The notes below the pieces were generated by a model. It ran no database searches. It was not told where the DNA came from and saw only the letters and a program-made list of their open reading frames with translations. A stretch of 64,000 bases of DNA from Blattamonas nauphoetae. Taxonomy: Eukaryota; Preaxostyla; Oxymonadida. Position 1 is the stretch's first letter. Every line of letters begins with the position of its first letter. A program made the translations under genes and the position numbers. This document shows, piece after piece, positions 1 to 13,900 of this stretch. Where the stretch lies: positions 50,873 through 114,872 of the forward strand of contig JARBJD010000244.1 of assembly GCA_033064195.1 (NCBI GenBank), written 5' to 3'.

Positions 1-1
1 G

Positions 2-161
2 GATATGTCCTCTATTTATTCTCCATACGAAGCTGGATTTTCCACAATCTGGGTATGTTTTTGATGATTATTTCATTGTGTCCCAGGAACGAAAAGGCCC
101 AACTCTCACACCCTTTTTAAAGAACATTGCCGAGAGTATGTACACAGAAAAACCATCATAG
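2..161 (+). CDS. 3' end of an unrecognised protein-coding gene (partial)
   Basis: Two exons are visible: 2-52, and 87 to the TAG stop at 159-161. They are split by a 34-nt intron (53-86) that starts GTATGT and ends CCCAG. The frame is phase 0 on both sides and gives a tail reading ...YSPYEAGFSTIW/ERKGPTLTPF..., ending EKPS. The intron has the form seen throughout this window, which is the main reason to believe the model. The rest of the gene lies left of the window. I do not recognise the family. It converges on the next gene, whose stop is about 60 bases away. Confidence 0.55.
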   Translation, partial: ICPLFILHTKLDFPQSGYVFDDYFIVSQERKGPTLTPFLKNIAESMYTEKPS

Positions 162-223
162 TGTTCTCTGTTCGTTCTTCTTGATTTTATGTTCATGTGT
201 GAAATGTTCGCAATGAATTGTTT

Positions 224-3200
224 TCAAAAAAACAGCAAAAAGTCCTTCAGCTTGTCTCGAACAGCATTCTTATTCTCCTCAAATGCATCAGGGTTGTTTG
301 GATCAGCCATTTTCTGTTTGATAGATTGAATTAATTGATCAAGATCTGCAATAATAGTTTTTGGAGATAGGTTTCTCTCAGATCTCTCACGAACCGATTT
401 GGATGGAGGGAACGATCGAGAAGACGGACGTCGTACAGTGTCTGGCTTGTTTTCTGAATCACTCAGACTCGAGTGTGTCGAATCTTCATTCCATTCTCCA
501 TCACTTTGGGTCAATGCTCCACTATCCAGTTGCTCCAGACTCGTATCTTCGGTTGGGGACACATCGGATTTGGTTTGTCTTCTCTTCACCTCGTCTGTGA
601 GATGAAGATGAACAAAAAGAGAGTTCAGATGTGGGATGACGGATTGATTTTGGTCTGAAAGAGAGAGAATTTCCTTGACAAATTGTGTTTGTGTAATTTG
701 TGTCCATTCTTGTTCATCAGCAATCAGACTTCGGAGATGCTCTTTGTGGCGAGATGTGTCCGAGCGAGGATGAGAGGAAGACCCCGTCTCACTCATGATA
801 GGTCTCAAGATGGAGTCAGGCAAAGGAGAGGACTCAAAAATGCTTGAGACAAGACGAGATGTTTGGAGGAGTGTCGGAGTGAGGGTTGACTCCGATGTGG
901 GATCGGAGATGTCATCGATCCGGTTTGATCGATTCTTCGGTGTTTGAATGTCGGGAGGTAGAACAGAGAGAAGATTGATCACCAAAGTGAGAGAGTTAAT
1001 GTACGCGATGGCGTATTCTTGTGCATGAGAACTCGGTGGAGTGACAGATGCAATTGACTCAAGAAGTGACAGAACACGAATGGGAGTGACCAGTGTTTGG
1101 ACAGATGGCGTTTGAGGCTGGAGAGTGGTGTGACTGAAAGGAGGAATTGGAGAGAGGAGAGGAGAAATGGAAAGAAGAAAGTTTATAAGTGCTGGGAAGA
1201 ATGTTGTTGGCGATGAGGCGGACGATGAGAAAGACGAGGAGAGAGAGACCAGAAGAGAAGGAAGCCACAACGAGAGAACGCGAACTGCAAGTGTAACTAT
1301 TCGACTGTGAAATGCATAATGAGCATCAAGCTGCTCCTCTCTGTTTGGAATTCTTCCGTTGTCGATGACAATTGCGGCATTTCGAAGGGAGACGAACGGG
1401 TGTTCTTTCGCATTCTGGAGAAGTTCAAAGAGGCCGATGACAACTTTGTCTTTAATCCGTTCATTTTGAACTGTGAGGAGCTCTCCCACGCCAAGTGCTT
1501 CTAACCATTCCAATCCAAAGAGGACCGAGAGAGGGAGCGGATGAGAATGTGAAGACCTTGACGTTTGTGTGGGGACAAATGATGAAGATCCTCGAAATGA
1601 CTGGCTTCCACTTTCATTGAAAGAAGTGTCCAATTGAGTCTTGTCCCTTAGAATGCGGTTGTCTTCATTCACCCATTCTTCCATCCATTCTTCAACCTCC
1701 TCCTTCTCTGCACACCCATACACTTCAACAAATGCCATGATCGTTGATATTAGTTGTTCTGTCGGGAGCGTGGAAATGTTTGGTGTCCAAGCGTGAAGTT
1801 TGGAGAGTTCCGGATTGTTTGATTCAACTTGAGACTCCCATCCAGCCTGAGGCTTCTTTCCGAGTTTCCAAGTCTCCATTTGATCGGAGATCGTCAGAGT
1901 GCTTGTCTGTGTTTGAGCTTTAATCAGCTGAGGCCACCGTGTGGAAGGAATGCTCTTTGCTAGTTTTGCTGGCGGGGAGGAGAGAAAGAGAAGAGAGGAT
2001 GGAATGACTGACGGGACGGTCATGGCCGAGGGACTTGACTGTGTTGTCTGAGGTGGGAGACAGAGAAGAGAGCGTGGGGTGAAAACATGAGCACCAAGAA
2101 TCTCCACAAAGTCAGTGGGAAACAATGAAGAACATGATGAAAGGACAAAGATGAGAGAATGGAATAGAGTTTGGAGATTCAGAGATGCTGATTTCGTTTG
2201 ATGATTCTTCTTTAGTTCTTCCATCACTCCCAATCCGAACAGCCCAAACGCACTTTCTCGATCGAGCCTGTCTTGTGGACTACCTTCGCGTTTTGAGATG
2301 GAGGCATGCAGCTGCTTTGTCTCGCTTTCGTTTTGACGAGATGCGACGAGTGGAATATGATATCCAAGAAGAATCGATAGGACGGTTAAGAGAAGTTGTG
2401 TGCGAGGAGAGAATGTGACGAGGGGTGATTGTGAAATGATGGCTGTCGATGGGGTGGATGTGATGAGGAGAGAGAGGAGAATGGACGAGAGATTGCGGAC
2501 GAGCAACGAGTGAGAAGACTGCTGAGTCGAGAAGAATGGAGATTTGAGGGATTCGGGTGAGAGGATGGAAAAGAGGAGAGCAGATTCTGTCTCATGTCCA
2601 GGATGGTGGGAGAAGAAGTGAAGCATCGAGGCAAGGAAGAAGGAGATGATGTGAGAAGTGCGAGATGGTGGTAGTTCAGTGTCGTGTTGTGGACTGGTGA
2701 TGGAACGTTCTTGAGATGGAATCAAAAGGAATGGAGAGAGATTTGTGAAAGATTGGAGAGCGATGAAGATGGTATTGGCTGCCTCACCTTGAAGAGATTC
2801 ACCGACTTGCTGGAAAGCAGAGAAGAGGAGAGACGAAGACACAGATGGGAGGGTGAAGTGCATTGATTCGAGATGGCTTCCAGGAAAGAGATGCGGTCGA
2901 CAAAAATGACTATCAATCTGAACTCCTTTGGAGAGAAAATGGCAGAGTGAACGAAAGGCACCATTGATGTAGATGCGAGGGGATAGCGACAGGACTGCTG
3001 TGAGAGCAGATCGTTGACGAGGAGTGGTGTCTGGAAGTGCTGGCTTGGGATCGGTGAGAAATGATGAGATTCGGCTCAAGTCATCGAAGATGAGGCAGAG
3101 GAGAGCCTCGCTGATGGAAGTCGTTGTGAAAGAGAAGAAATCAGGTCGAAGCGAGACAGGACCAACGTCAATGCTCCATTCTTTTTTGTCTTTTTTCTTC

Positions 3201-4775
3201 TGTTTCTGTGAGTCAGTTTCATCAAGACCAGACGAGAGTTGAGCAAATAGCGTAATGAATTGCTTACAGGTTAAATGGAGTCGCTCCTTCAGAGTTGTGA
3301 CTTCTGAAAGCAGTTGGCTTGTGTCTGCCTCCATCTCGCCTGTTGATGAGGGAGTAAAAGTGTCAAACGAATAACCATACACAAATGCAACAAGTCTGAT
3401 GATGTGAGGAAGACTGGAGAAAAGGGCTTCAACGAGATGTGGTGACGTTGTGAGAGTGCCAGTGACTTTGAGAAGGATGGCGATCAAAAAACGGAGCATT
3501 TTCGAAGAGGGATCAAAGAGAGAAGAGGAGGCGACCGTCGATGAGGACGATGGGGCGTCCGGAAAGAGGAGCGGGGAGACAGACGACAAACTGGCAACGA
3601 TTGCCGCTTCGTCGACATTCGGTGGATGTCGGAGAGGGAGGATAGTCTGCAAGAATGAAGTGGCCGTGTGATGAGAAAGCTGAGTGAGTAACGAGCCGAC
3701 GATGTTGAGAAGACTCGGGCTTGGCTGCTCAACAAAAGAGAGCAAGTCAATGACTCCACTGATTCCTCTCCAGCACGTTGAAACAGTCACACTTCGAGCA
3801 AACTTGGCTTGGGAATACCGAGACAGGCAGGATGATGCGGGATATGGAGTTAGTGTGGAGACGGGAGATGTTTGAGGAGCAGGAGCGTCGGGGGGATGTC
3901 GAAGAATTTGGTAGGCGAGAATTCGACAATGTTTGAGGATGCAGGTGATCCAAGTGTTGAGTGAGTCTTGGAAGTTTTGTGCACAACCTTCAATTAACAT
4001 TGATATTGATGCTCCAAATGTCGAGCATGTCTTTGTGATGGCTTTGAACAGAGGGATCAGTTCTGTCGACTGAGTTTGGTCTACATTTGATTCAAAGTGG
4101 GAAGAAATTGAGAGAAGACGGATGAGTGCATAGATTGAGTGAAGAAAAAGTGGAATTGGATCCAACGATACACATGATTGGAAAGATTTGAGGAGTGGAT
4201 GATGGGGTTGTTGGTTTGGAGGAATAACAAAGGTTGAAGGCTCGATAGGAAGTGATTGAATAAGAGACTGAACATTTCCAAACGTTGGAAGGAGAGAAAG
4301 CAGTGATTGAGAGAGCAAAGAGATGTTGTTTGATATGTTTGAAGTAGTTTGTTGATTTGAGGCGGTAGAAATTAATGTGAGAGATGAAAGGAAAACAGTT
4401 GTGAACTATTGAGACAATAGATGACAGTGAATAAAAATTACAGGATGAGCATACGGTAAATAGGATATGACTGAGACTTTCTCTTGACGTATCGAGAGAG
4501 CTTAGTGACTGGGTAAAGTCGGATCGTCGAAGAGTAACTTGTAAAAAGTTATTGAAGATGATTGTAAGATTGATTACTTTGGGGAGTAATTGATTGTCAT
4601 CATTGTCTTTCGATTTGATTGATTGATGCGACGAAGATGCGATTATCTCAACAAATCTCCGGATATCTCCCAACTTGAGGTTCTGGGCATCAGAAGCTGA
4701 TTGGCTAAATACGGAATCTGCAAGAATATGATCTGTAGCAAGGATATTTTGAAGTTGACTGAATGGATCAATCAT
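224..4775 (-). CDS. large unknown protein, 1500 aa, two exons
   Basis: Exon 1 is 4775-4455 and exon 2 is 4405-224, split by a 49-nt intron (4454-4406; GTATGC...CAATAG, phase 0). The join reads ...SHILFT/FTTVFLSSL..., and the frame stays open for 1500 codons. The ATG at 4775 (MIDPFSQL) was chosen because it lies in the divergent gap to the next gene; the frame is open further up but without support. The protein is rich in Ser, Leu and Pro, with many amphipathic helical stretches separated by Ser-rich loops, as in scaffold proteins of the HEAT/ARM type. There is no signal peptide, no clear membrane segment and no catalytic motif that I can see. A short acidic patch (EKEEVEEWMEEWVNED) lies about two thirds along. 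Function unknown; the alpha-solenoid idea is only inference. Confidence 0.7.
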
Positions 4776-4933
4776 CTTGTGGGCATGCCTTTGTTCGGCT
4801 ATAAAGCTAAAATAAGTGACCTTGTTCGGAATTTTGTTTGAATTAATATTGTATATGAGAAATCTACCACTCAAGTGATAGATAATGACTTGAATCTCAT
4901 CCTGAGAAAAACTGTTGTGGTCGAATTCTTCCG
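4776..4933. promoter_or_regulatory. divergent intergenic promoter region
   Basis: About 160 bases separate the start codons of two divergent genes (minus-strand ATG at 4775, plus-strand ATG at 4934). Both promoters must lie here or overlap the coding ends. The stretch is AT-rich; I see no convincing TATA box or repeated element. Confidence 0.4.
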
Positions 4934-7900
4934 ATGCTTTTTCTTTACACGATCCACACTGTTTTATGCATTCTTTCTGACTATTCACATATCCAGAATT
5001 TATCAACAATTGTACACTCTCGAACTCGTGCTAGCAACGATGAAAATTCCATGGATCGTTCATTCACGCTGGACCCACGTGTATTCGGTTCTGATCTCTC
5101 AATTTCACACGATTCTGTCATAATAACTGGACAATCTTCATCGTCCATTCATCCCTTGCGTTCAACGATCTCTGCTTCTCCACTATTCTCACTGACAAAC
5201 TCAAGTCTGAAACTCAACACTCTGTGCCTTTATCCTGACCTAACTCACCATATTCTGAGGAGCTCTCACGCGTCATCTATCGCTCTTTATTCTTCTTTTA
5301 TTTATTTTGAACATTCAACACTCCATCTCTTCAAAATGGATGGAGGAATCGTGACACTCGTAAACACATCTTTAATTCGAAGCTCATCTTCCCTTCATTC
5401 ACATTACGAATGCCTATTCGAATCGACAGATACACCCTGTTCTTTCGTTTTATCAGATTCCCACGTATCGAATGGAATCCATCTCACCAGTCCATCATTT
5501 CTTGGGACTCACACTCTCGACAATTTGGCAGTTTCACAGACATCATTTACAAATGTTACGGATCATTCTTTCCAGGATCAACAAGAATACTCCAACGCTT
5601 TTCAATCCTCATTCTCAAAATGCACTTTTACTTCGACAGACAATCCCCTCACTGGAGGTATTGCAGAAACAAGACATGGACCATCTAACATTGCTTCCTC
5701 TATATTTGCCCACTGTTCAGATTTTTCTCCCGCCTTTTCACCAAGATCAACGCTCCAGATTGACACAAACTATCATGGATGCTCCTTCACAGGTTCGTCC
5801 CGAACCACATGCACAACCGGCACTCGTTATGATTTTACCTTTTGTTCTTTCCAACATATGTTAAATGATGAAGACGGAGCGGCTATATACATCGTTCTCG
5901 GTTCTGTCGCAATTATTGACCAATGTTTCTTCAACGACAATAGTTCTCCCATTAAAAATGGAGGAGGATCAATCCGAATGGAAGGCCAAGCGACCATCAC
6001 ATCAAGTGTCTTCTCAAACTGCTTTGGAAAGGATGGAGGAGCTTATTCTGGCACCCGAGATGGAACGTTCACAAATTGCATCCTCCACAGCAACAGCGCC
6101 AGTTTTGCCGGTGGGGCCATTGGAATGTACGGGTCAGCCAGAACGTTTGTGAAGTACTGCTTGTTCTACAACAACATTGCGGGACATGGAGCTGATGTGA
6201 TATTGTGGGATATGTGGAATAACCCGGATTTCACAGGAACGAGAGTGGAAAACAAGGCATATCGAATCTCTGCACCAGGCAATCTTGACAAAACATCCAC
6301 TCTGATTCAGAATGGTAATGTTCTTCTGTTAACATTCATCGATCCATCGTCTGTCGTCACACTTGATCCTTCGGCTGAGACTCCGGATTGTGCTGATGGA
6401 GCGAACCGACGATGCAACAGCATCACAACCACGATGGAATTCTCTCCTTCTTTGACAGATCTTTCAATTCTCATTCCAGCGTCCTCTATTTCTGTCGAGC
6501 ATCATTTCCATCCACATGATAAAACCATCAGGATTTCATCAGAACCAGATATGACCTCACTCCAATCTCTGGACCGTCCGACACTCAAAGCCTATCCTGA
6601 TTCCGGGCATTTCCTGACATACATTCAGAAGGGGTCTCTCACGATGACCAGCATCATTGTGACATTCATGACCTCCCCCCACTTTGCGAAGATGACGAAG
6701 GATGCAGGAGTTCTCTCGCTGATTGACTGCTCTCTTGATTGCAACGGAAAGTCAAAAACACACAGTCTCATTGAGGTTACAGCTGGTACACTGCTTCTCA
6801 CATCGACGTCCATCTCAAGCGGAGAATTCTCTTCCACATCGCCTCTCCATCTGTCTGACTGCTCTGCAACAATCTCCCTCTGCTCATTCTCGAACCTCAG
6901 AACGATCAACCACAATGGAGGTGCAGTCGACATCCAACTGAGCGGTATTCACACACTTGAAGTGAAGGGAACAACCTTCCAGAACTGTTCCACCAACCAA
7001 CTTGGAGGAGCTGTGTCCATCGATGTCACTTCATCGTCTGTATCTCCAAAATCTGATGCGTATCAAATCACGTCGTCCGATGATGTTGCCACAAGTTTTG
7101 TGGACTGCACAGCTGCGAATGGAGACTGGCTGTTCGTTCTGATGACTGACCGGACAGTCGATGTCATTCCACAATGTCTAGACTTCGAGAGAAGCGGATA
7201 TGAAGAACACCTCATCGGATATGACACAGATTATTTCAAAATTGACTTTATCACCCCAACACTCTCAAGCCTCTTCCTTGCCGATTCAGACAACTCCGGA
7301 AACGATGCAAATGACTGTCAGACCGAAGATACTCCATGCGAGACATTTGCCAAAGCTGCACCCCTCTCTCTCAGTGGAGCGACATTTACCATCGTATCAC
7401 AATCAACTTGGAAAACACCATCAATCATTCAGCAACAAACCACCCTGACATCTCCAAACCCATCTGTGAAAAGCAGACTCATTCTCTCCAACCAGACAGA
7501 GTCTTTATCGCCATCTCCAGGTTTCATCCAAATCAAGTCTAATGTCCTGTTCGAGTCTCTCTCAATCCAACTCGTACAGAGATCAACACACTGCGCGTTC
7601 TTGTTTGTGTCTCTGACAGGAGCTGCCTCTCTCAGAGATATATCACTGTCAACTGTTGAGAGTGAAAATCAGGCAATGCCATACAACCCTTTCATCCTCG
7701 TGAAATATGGAACAGTTACCACATCCTCCCTCGCATTCGAACAGCCGCTCCTCTTCTCCTCACCACTCATCTCAGTCATCTCAGGCTCCTTCTCGGATGA
7801 GACATCCGCAACTCTGTCAGCAAGTCAACACTCTCTTTTCACCGAAGAGTGGATCTCACTGTCGACAGACAACCAATTTGCCAAATATCCGTCTCTCAAG

Positions 7901-10900
7901 TTACACGGCTGGACTCTCGATGCATCCCTTACCCAATCATCAGGTCGAGCACTCACCATGGATTGCCTTCACCAAGTTGAACTCAACGAGTGTTCCCTGA
8001 AGTCATACAAAGACTCAGACAGTACACCTTTCTCTGGTGCCGCTATCTTCGGGATCATCAATTCGAAAGGTTCATTGAAAATCATCTCGTCACAGTTCTT
8101 ATCTTGCTCATCAACCGAAAATGGAGGAGCAATGAACGTGGAGGTCGAGGGAGAGTTCATTGTGCAATACACATCGTTCACTGAATGTTCGAGCAAGAAG
8201 AATGGAGGAGGGTTGGCGATGGCTGTGAAGGGAGGAGGGAAAGCGACAGTGGAAGGATGTGTGTTCTCGTCTTGTTCGTCAGAGGGATTTGGAGGAGGGT
8301 TCTTCTTGGACATTTGCGACTCGACATTGTCCGATCGGAAGAACAGCTATTTGCTATCATCTGGGGCTACTGGATTCTCTTTCATCGATTGCACCTCCGA
8401 CATCGCGGGACCGTCATTCGTTCTTTCCATGCTCAACCTTCGTGCCGACTTCACTCGTCAACGTCTGATCGACTCAATCGGACTACTCCCACCTCTGGCG
8501 GCGATGGGCCTTGTCGATGATTTTACATTCGATCTGTTCGACGAAAAACTCCCATGCTATGTCTCGGACAGTGGAAGTGATTCAAACAATTGTTCCGTTC
8601 CGACAGCGGCCTGCAAATCCCTTTCACGGACTCTGCTCGATGCACCATCACCAGCTGCAGTCTACATCGTCGATTCTGCCTCACAGAATGGAACAAGCTA
8701 CACGATAACGAAACCCTGCACTCTCATCTCAGCCGATTCAGACTATGCTGTTCTGTATCTCGACGGGAAAGACAATACTTCACTCTCAACCCAACTTGCA
8801 CTGATCCAAGTTGCCACAACATTGGAACTGTTGACCATCAACCTTCGAATCAAACAATGCTCCCTCCGATCACCGTTCGTGCAAGTCATCGTCGGAGGGG
8901 AGTTGATCTTCACAGACGCAAAAATCTCACACGTCACTGCTCTCGGAACTCTCGACGTGTACAGCCATATCGTATCCAACCTTGGAGGCATCATCCGAAT
9001 TGAGAAGCTCTGGGTCCAACCATCTTTCTGTCTGGGGTCGATGTGCCTCTTCTGGCTGGAAGGGGCCAGCCAATTGATCAAGAAATCTGAAGATGACATG
9101 TCCATCAAACTCATGCAAGGAGGATCCATCACAGAAGGTGGACTGATCGGTTGCGATGTCGAAAGCCAGTTTCTCTATCCCGGGTACCCGACAATCGTCC
9201 TCCACTACTCAACATTCGAAGGATACCAAACCAATCCGAGCAAACTCGACCAAGGCGCTCTGTTTTTCGTCGGAGCCCAACACGTTGAACTCAAAAAGTG
9301 TACTTTCAAGAATTTCATTACAGTTTCGAAAAATGAAGAGAGCGTGATCGTTCTGAATCCATCAGGCACTCCATGCACGATCAACATTATTTCCTGCCTC
9401 TTCGAAGGAACCAATCGAATCATGACAGGAGCAATCCTCCTGAAAAGCGACACGCCGCAGTCTGTTGTGTCCATTTCAGGTTCAGAGGACGACCCAACCC
9501 TTTTCAGAGACTGCAAATCACAAAATAAAGGAGGCGCTGTCCAACTCCAAGTGAAGGGGAGAACGACCCTCTCATACTGCCACTTTGAGTCCTGTTCAAC
9601 GAGCGACTCCTCAACCGGACACGGAGGGGCACTCTCGGCGACTGTCGAGGGAGGATTTCTGTTCGTGTCGCACACGTCGTTCGTGTCATGTTCTTCAGCT
9701 GGCAAAGGAGGAGCAACGTACATTGATCTGAAAGCCATCGGAAATGGCGACTATGCTTTCTCACGTCTGACTTTTGGAGTGGAGACAGGGTCGTCAGATT
9801 CAAATGAGAATGAAGTCACTGAAGATGGGTATGGGCGAGATATTTTTGTGACAGTTAAGAAGAATCAGTGCTCAATCCTCTCAGTCACAAAGTGGGACCA
9901 AGTTGTCGCACCACTCAGCACTTCTGAATCGACGATCATCTCTCCATTCCAACGAGATTCAATCATCTTCGAAGAATACGGGGTCCGGACGGAGTCAATC
10001 GTATACCTCTTCTATCCCTACTCATCCGGCACAGTCAATCTTCACACTGCTGGGATGAATCATCTCTTGTGTGGTCACGAGTATCTCCCCTGCCCATCCT
10101 TTGAAACTGGGTATCCAAAAGTCAAAGCAAGTGACGGCACTGGAGGAGGATTGAGAATTATGGAGACGATGGAGTTGGATATGACGATTTCAAGTCTCAC
10201 CTTCCCCCTTACCATCACATCAGCTGACAGAGAAACCGCAATTTTGTCGATGTCATCAAATGGTGGTTTCTCAGTGACTTCATCTTCAATGACTTTGAAA
10301 GATCTATCCGTTTGTTGGATCGGCTCGGAAATCATCTCGAAACATTTCGTGTCTGTTGCTGATGGAGAATTGTCTATCGCAGACTGCATCATCACTCTCC
10401 TTCAGACTACAATCTCCAACCATGTAATCTCAGTTTCAGGTGGAAGTGTCAATCTCAACGGCTTGACATTGAACTCCGACGAAACAAAACGAACACACTC
10501 GCTGATTCACGTGTCAGGTGGAGAGATGGAAGTGTCGTCATGGGGATTGACAGGGTTGGTGTTTGAAGAAGGAAAAGGGGTGTTTGAAGTGAGCGAAAGT
10601 GGACAATTGAGATTTGAGAAGATTTTGATGGACTTTTGTGGAGGAAGTGGAGAGAGTGTTGTTGTGATGAATGGAGGATTGACGATTGTTTCGAACTGTG
10701 ATATTTCGAATGGAATTCTCTCTCGCACCATCTTCTCTGGAACAGGTTCCTTTTCCGTCCACTCTGCCTATTTCTCACAGTTTGCTTCGGGCATCGTTGG
10801 GAAGTGTCCAAATGGTGTCAGACCAATCTCTCTTACAATTCCATCTGGTTGTTCTTCAATCCTGGGATCACCAGAAACCTCAAGTGAGTTCAAATCATGC

Positions 10901-13900
10901 TCATCATGTGGAAATGGTGGAGCGATCTGTCTCTCAGTGGAGGGAGAGTCCACCGTCCAACACACCACATTCTCATCGTGCTCGAGCAGTCGGAATGGTG
11001 GTGGAATAGCGATCGTTGTGAGTAATGACGGGATCGTCATCGTCCGAGCATGCAAATTTTGGTCCTGTTTTGCTCAACTTGGGTGTGGTGGAGGTGTTTT
11101 TCTCGATACGACTTACTCAACAAAAATAAACAAATTTGAGTCATTCTTGTTCACTGATGATTCAGACTCTCTCGCCCAAAAACTTTCATTTATCAATTGC
11201 CAAGCTTCAGAGCGATCTGGAAACTGGATCTATTTGAAGACAACTTCGATGTCAACCGATTACTCAATCATGCGAATGACCTTTGACTACTCTCTCGCCA
11301 AAGACTCCGATGGAATCGGGTCAGACGGAACGATTGAATTGACTGATCTTTTCATCCCTGTCTCGACAAATATTGTATATATCTCAGATACCTCCAGTGA
11401 TGATCGATTCACATGCTATCAATCGTACTATCCATGTGCCACCCTTCCAAGAGCACTCCACCAATTAGACTTCACAGATTCAAATACCGTCAGAATCCTT
11501 GGACAATACACATGCAGGTCACATCTCGAACTGAAACGGGAATCAGTCGCACTCGTCCTCGAGCCGCTCTCTGAGAAAGAGACAACACCTACACTCATTC
11601 TCCAAAACGAGGATGACGCAAGTCGAGAGGGGCAGAGTGGATTTGTGGAGATCGCAAGCTCGGTGGAATTGAGAAAGATTGCAGTGACACTTGTTCAGAA
11701 GAGCAGTGACGTTGCATTTGTGAGTGTGATTGAGAGTGGAAGCCTGTCTCTGTCATCGATTGAGATCAAAACGACGATTGGATCCGATTCTCTCTCTCGC
11801 TTCTCATTCCAGCCATTCCTTCTCATTCTTTCTGGCACAGCTTCTGTTTCAGCTCTCTCACTCTGCAATAAACCAGCATTCGCTGCATCACCAACAATCA
11901 TGATCAAAGGCGGATCTTTCTCTTCGGCGGAAACGCTCGTTGATTTTGATGTCTCAAGTCAGTCTGAGAAAGGACTCGTCCAAGTTCAGGGTTCGCCCGA
12001 CTCGATCTCATCACCAACCCTCTCCATCGAACAATGGAGTTTCAAGGGAGCATCAATCGACATCATTGCATCAGTTACCACCGCATTGGTTGTTGAGAAT
12101 TCTGGACTTATCAACCTCGAAAGATGTACATTCACAAATATTGTTGCCCTGTCACTGGTTTCTGGAACCGTCTCAATCAACTCTTGTTCAATGCTTTTCG
12201 ATGCAACAGTTCCATCCTCGCTCATCTCCGTTTCAGGTGGAAGTGTCAGTCTCAACGGCTTGACATTGAACTCCGACGAAACAAAACGAACACACTCGCT
12301 GATTCACGTGTCAGGTGGAGAGATGGAAGTGTCGTCATGGGGATTGACAGGGTTGGTGTTTGAAGAAGGAAAAGGGGTGTTTGAAGTGAGCGAAAGTGGA
12401 CAATTGAGATTTGAGAAGATTTTGATGGACTTTTGTGGAGGAAGTGGAGAGAGTGTTGTTGTGATGAATGGAGGATTGACGATTGTTTCGAACTGTGATA
12501 TTTCGAATGGAATTCTCTCTCGCACCATCTTCTCTGGAACGGGATCCTTCTCACTCGCAAGCTTCACTGTCACAAGTTTGAACCAGCCTCTCTCCACTTC
12601 TGATGACACCGAATGTTGGCCTGTCTCTCTGAAACTCTCATCCACGGATCAATCATCAATCGGAAGCAAGATAAAGCAAAGCCAATTCAACTCTTGCTCA
12701 TCCATGGGAAATGGAGGAGCGATGAACGTGGAGGTCGAGGGAGAGTTCATTGTGCAATGCACATCGTTCACTGAATGTTCGAGCAAGAAGAATGGAGGAG
12801 GGTTGGCGATGGCTGTGAAGGGAGAAGGGAAAGCTACAGTGGAAGGATGTGTGTTCTCGTCTTGTTCGTCAGAGGGATTTGGAGGAGGGTTCTTCTTGGA
12901 CATTTGCGACTCGACATTGTCCGATCGGAAGAACAGCTATTTCTTCGTTCAGAATGACCCTCCGACTTCCTTTAAGGGCTGCTCTGCCCCTGTTCAAAAG
13001 GGACAATGGCTCTTCATCTCCATGACTGATCAGGCTCTTGATTACGATCTCTCAAAGCTGACTTTTGATTACTCCTCTGCCATCCACTTTGATCTGATGG
13101 GAAGAACATCGACATCAATCTTCGATCTTGTCTACCCTCCGATCGTGTCTCTATACATCTCCGACTCCAAAGGTGATGATACTGCAACTTGTGTATCTCC
13201 TTCATTTCCTTGTCTCACACTCGCTGGCTTTGAACAGAAGCGAAACAATACAATCTCCCATTTGATCATTGTCGGAACATCGACGTGGATGTCAGGACAT
13301 ATCTTTTCTGGGGACATGATCTCGATCACGTCTGAAGATTCCGATATTTCACCGTCACTCATTCTCCAAAACGAGGATGACGCAAGTCGAGAGGGGCAGA
13401 GCGGATTTGTGGAGATCGCAAGCTCGGTGGAATTGAGAAAGATTGCAGTGACACTTGTTCAGAAGAGCAGTGACGTTGCATTTGTGAGTGTGATTGAGAG
13501 TGGAAGCCTGTCTCTGTCATCGATTGAGATCAAAACGACGATTGGATCCGATTCTCTCTCTCGCTTCTCATTCCAGCCATTCCTTCTCATTCTTTCCGGC
13601 ACCGTCTCTTTCGGAACCACATTGTTTTCACAAACGGATTTCGGACCTTCTCAAGCAATCCTGATGAATGGAGGATCTCTTTCAAGTATCGCGGACACCG
13701 ACAAGAAAATCACTGCACACTCGTCCTCCTCCACTGGCCTCATCACTGTCAACCCGTCAGTCACACACACACTCGGACCAATCACTCTGGAAACATGGTC
13801 ATTCGTTGCATGGAAGGACAATGATATTTCAAGTGCCATTTCGATCACCACATCAAATGCGGTCACAATCAAGCAATGCTCATTCGCAGGATTCTCGGAT

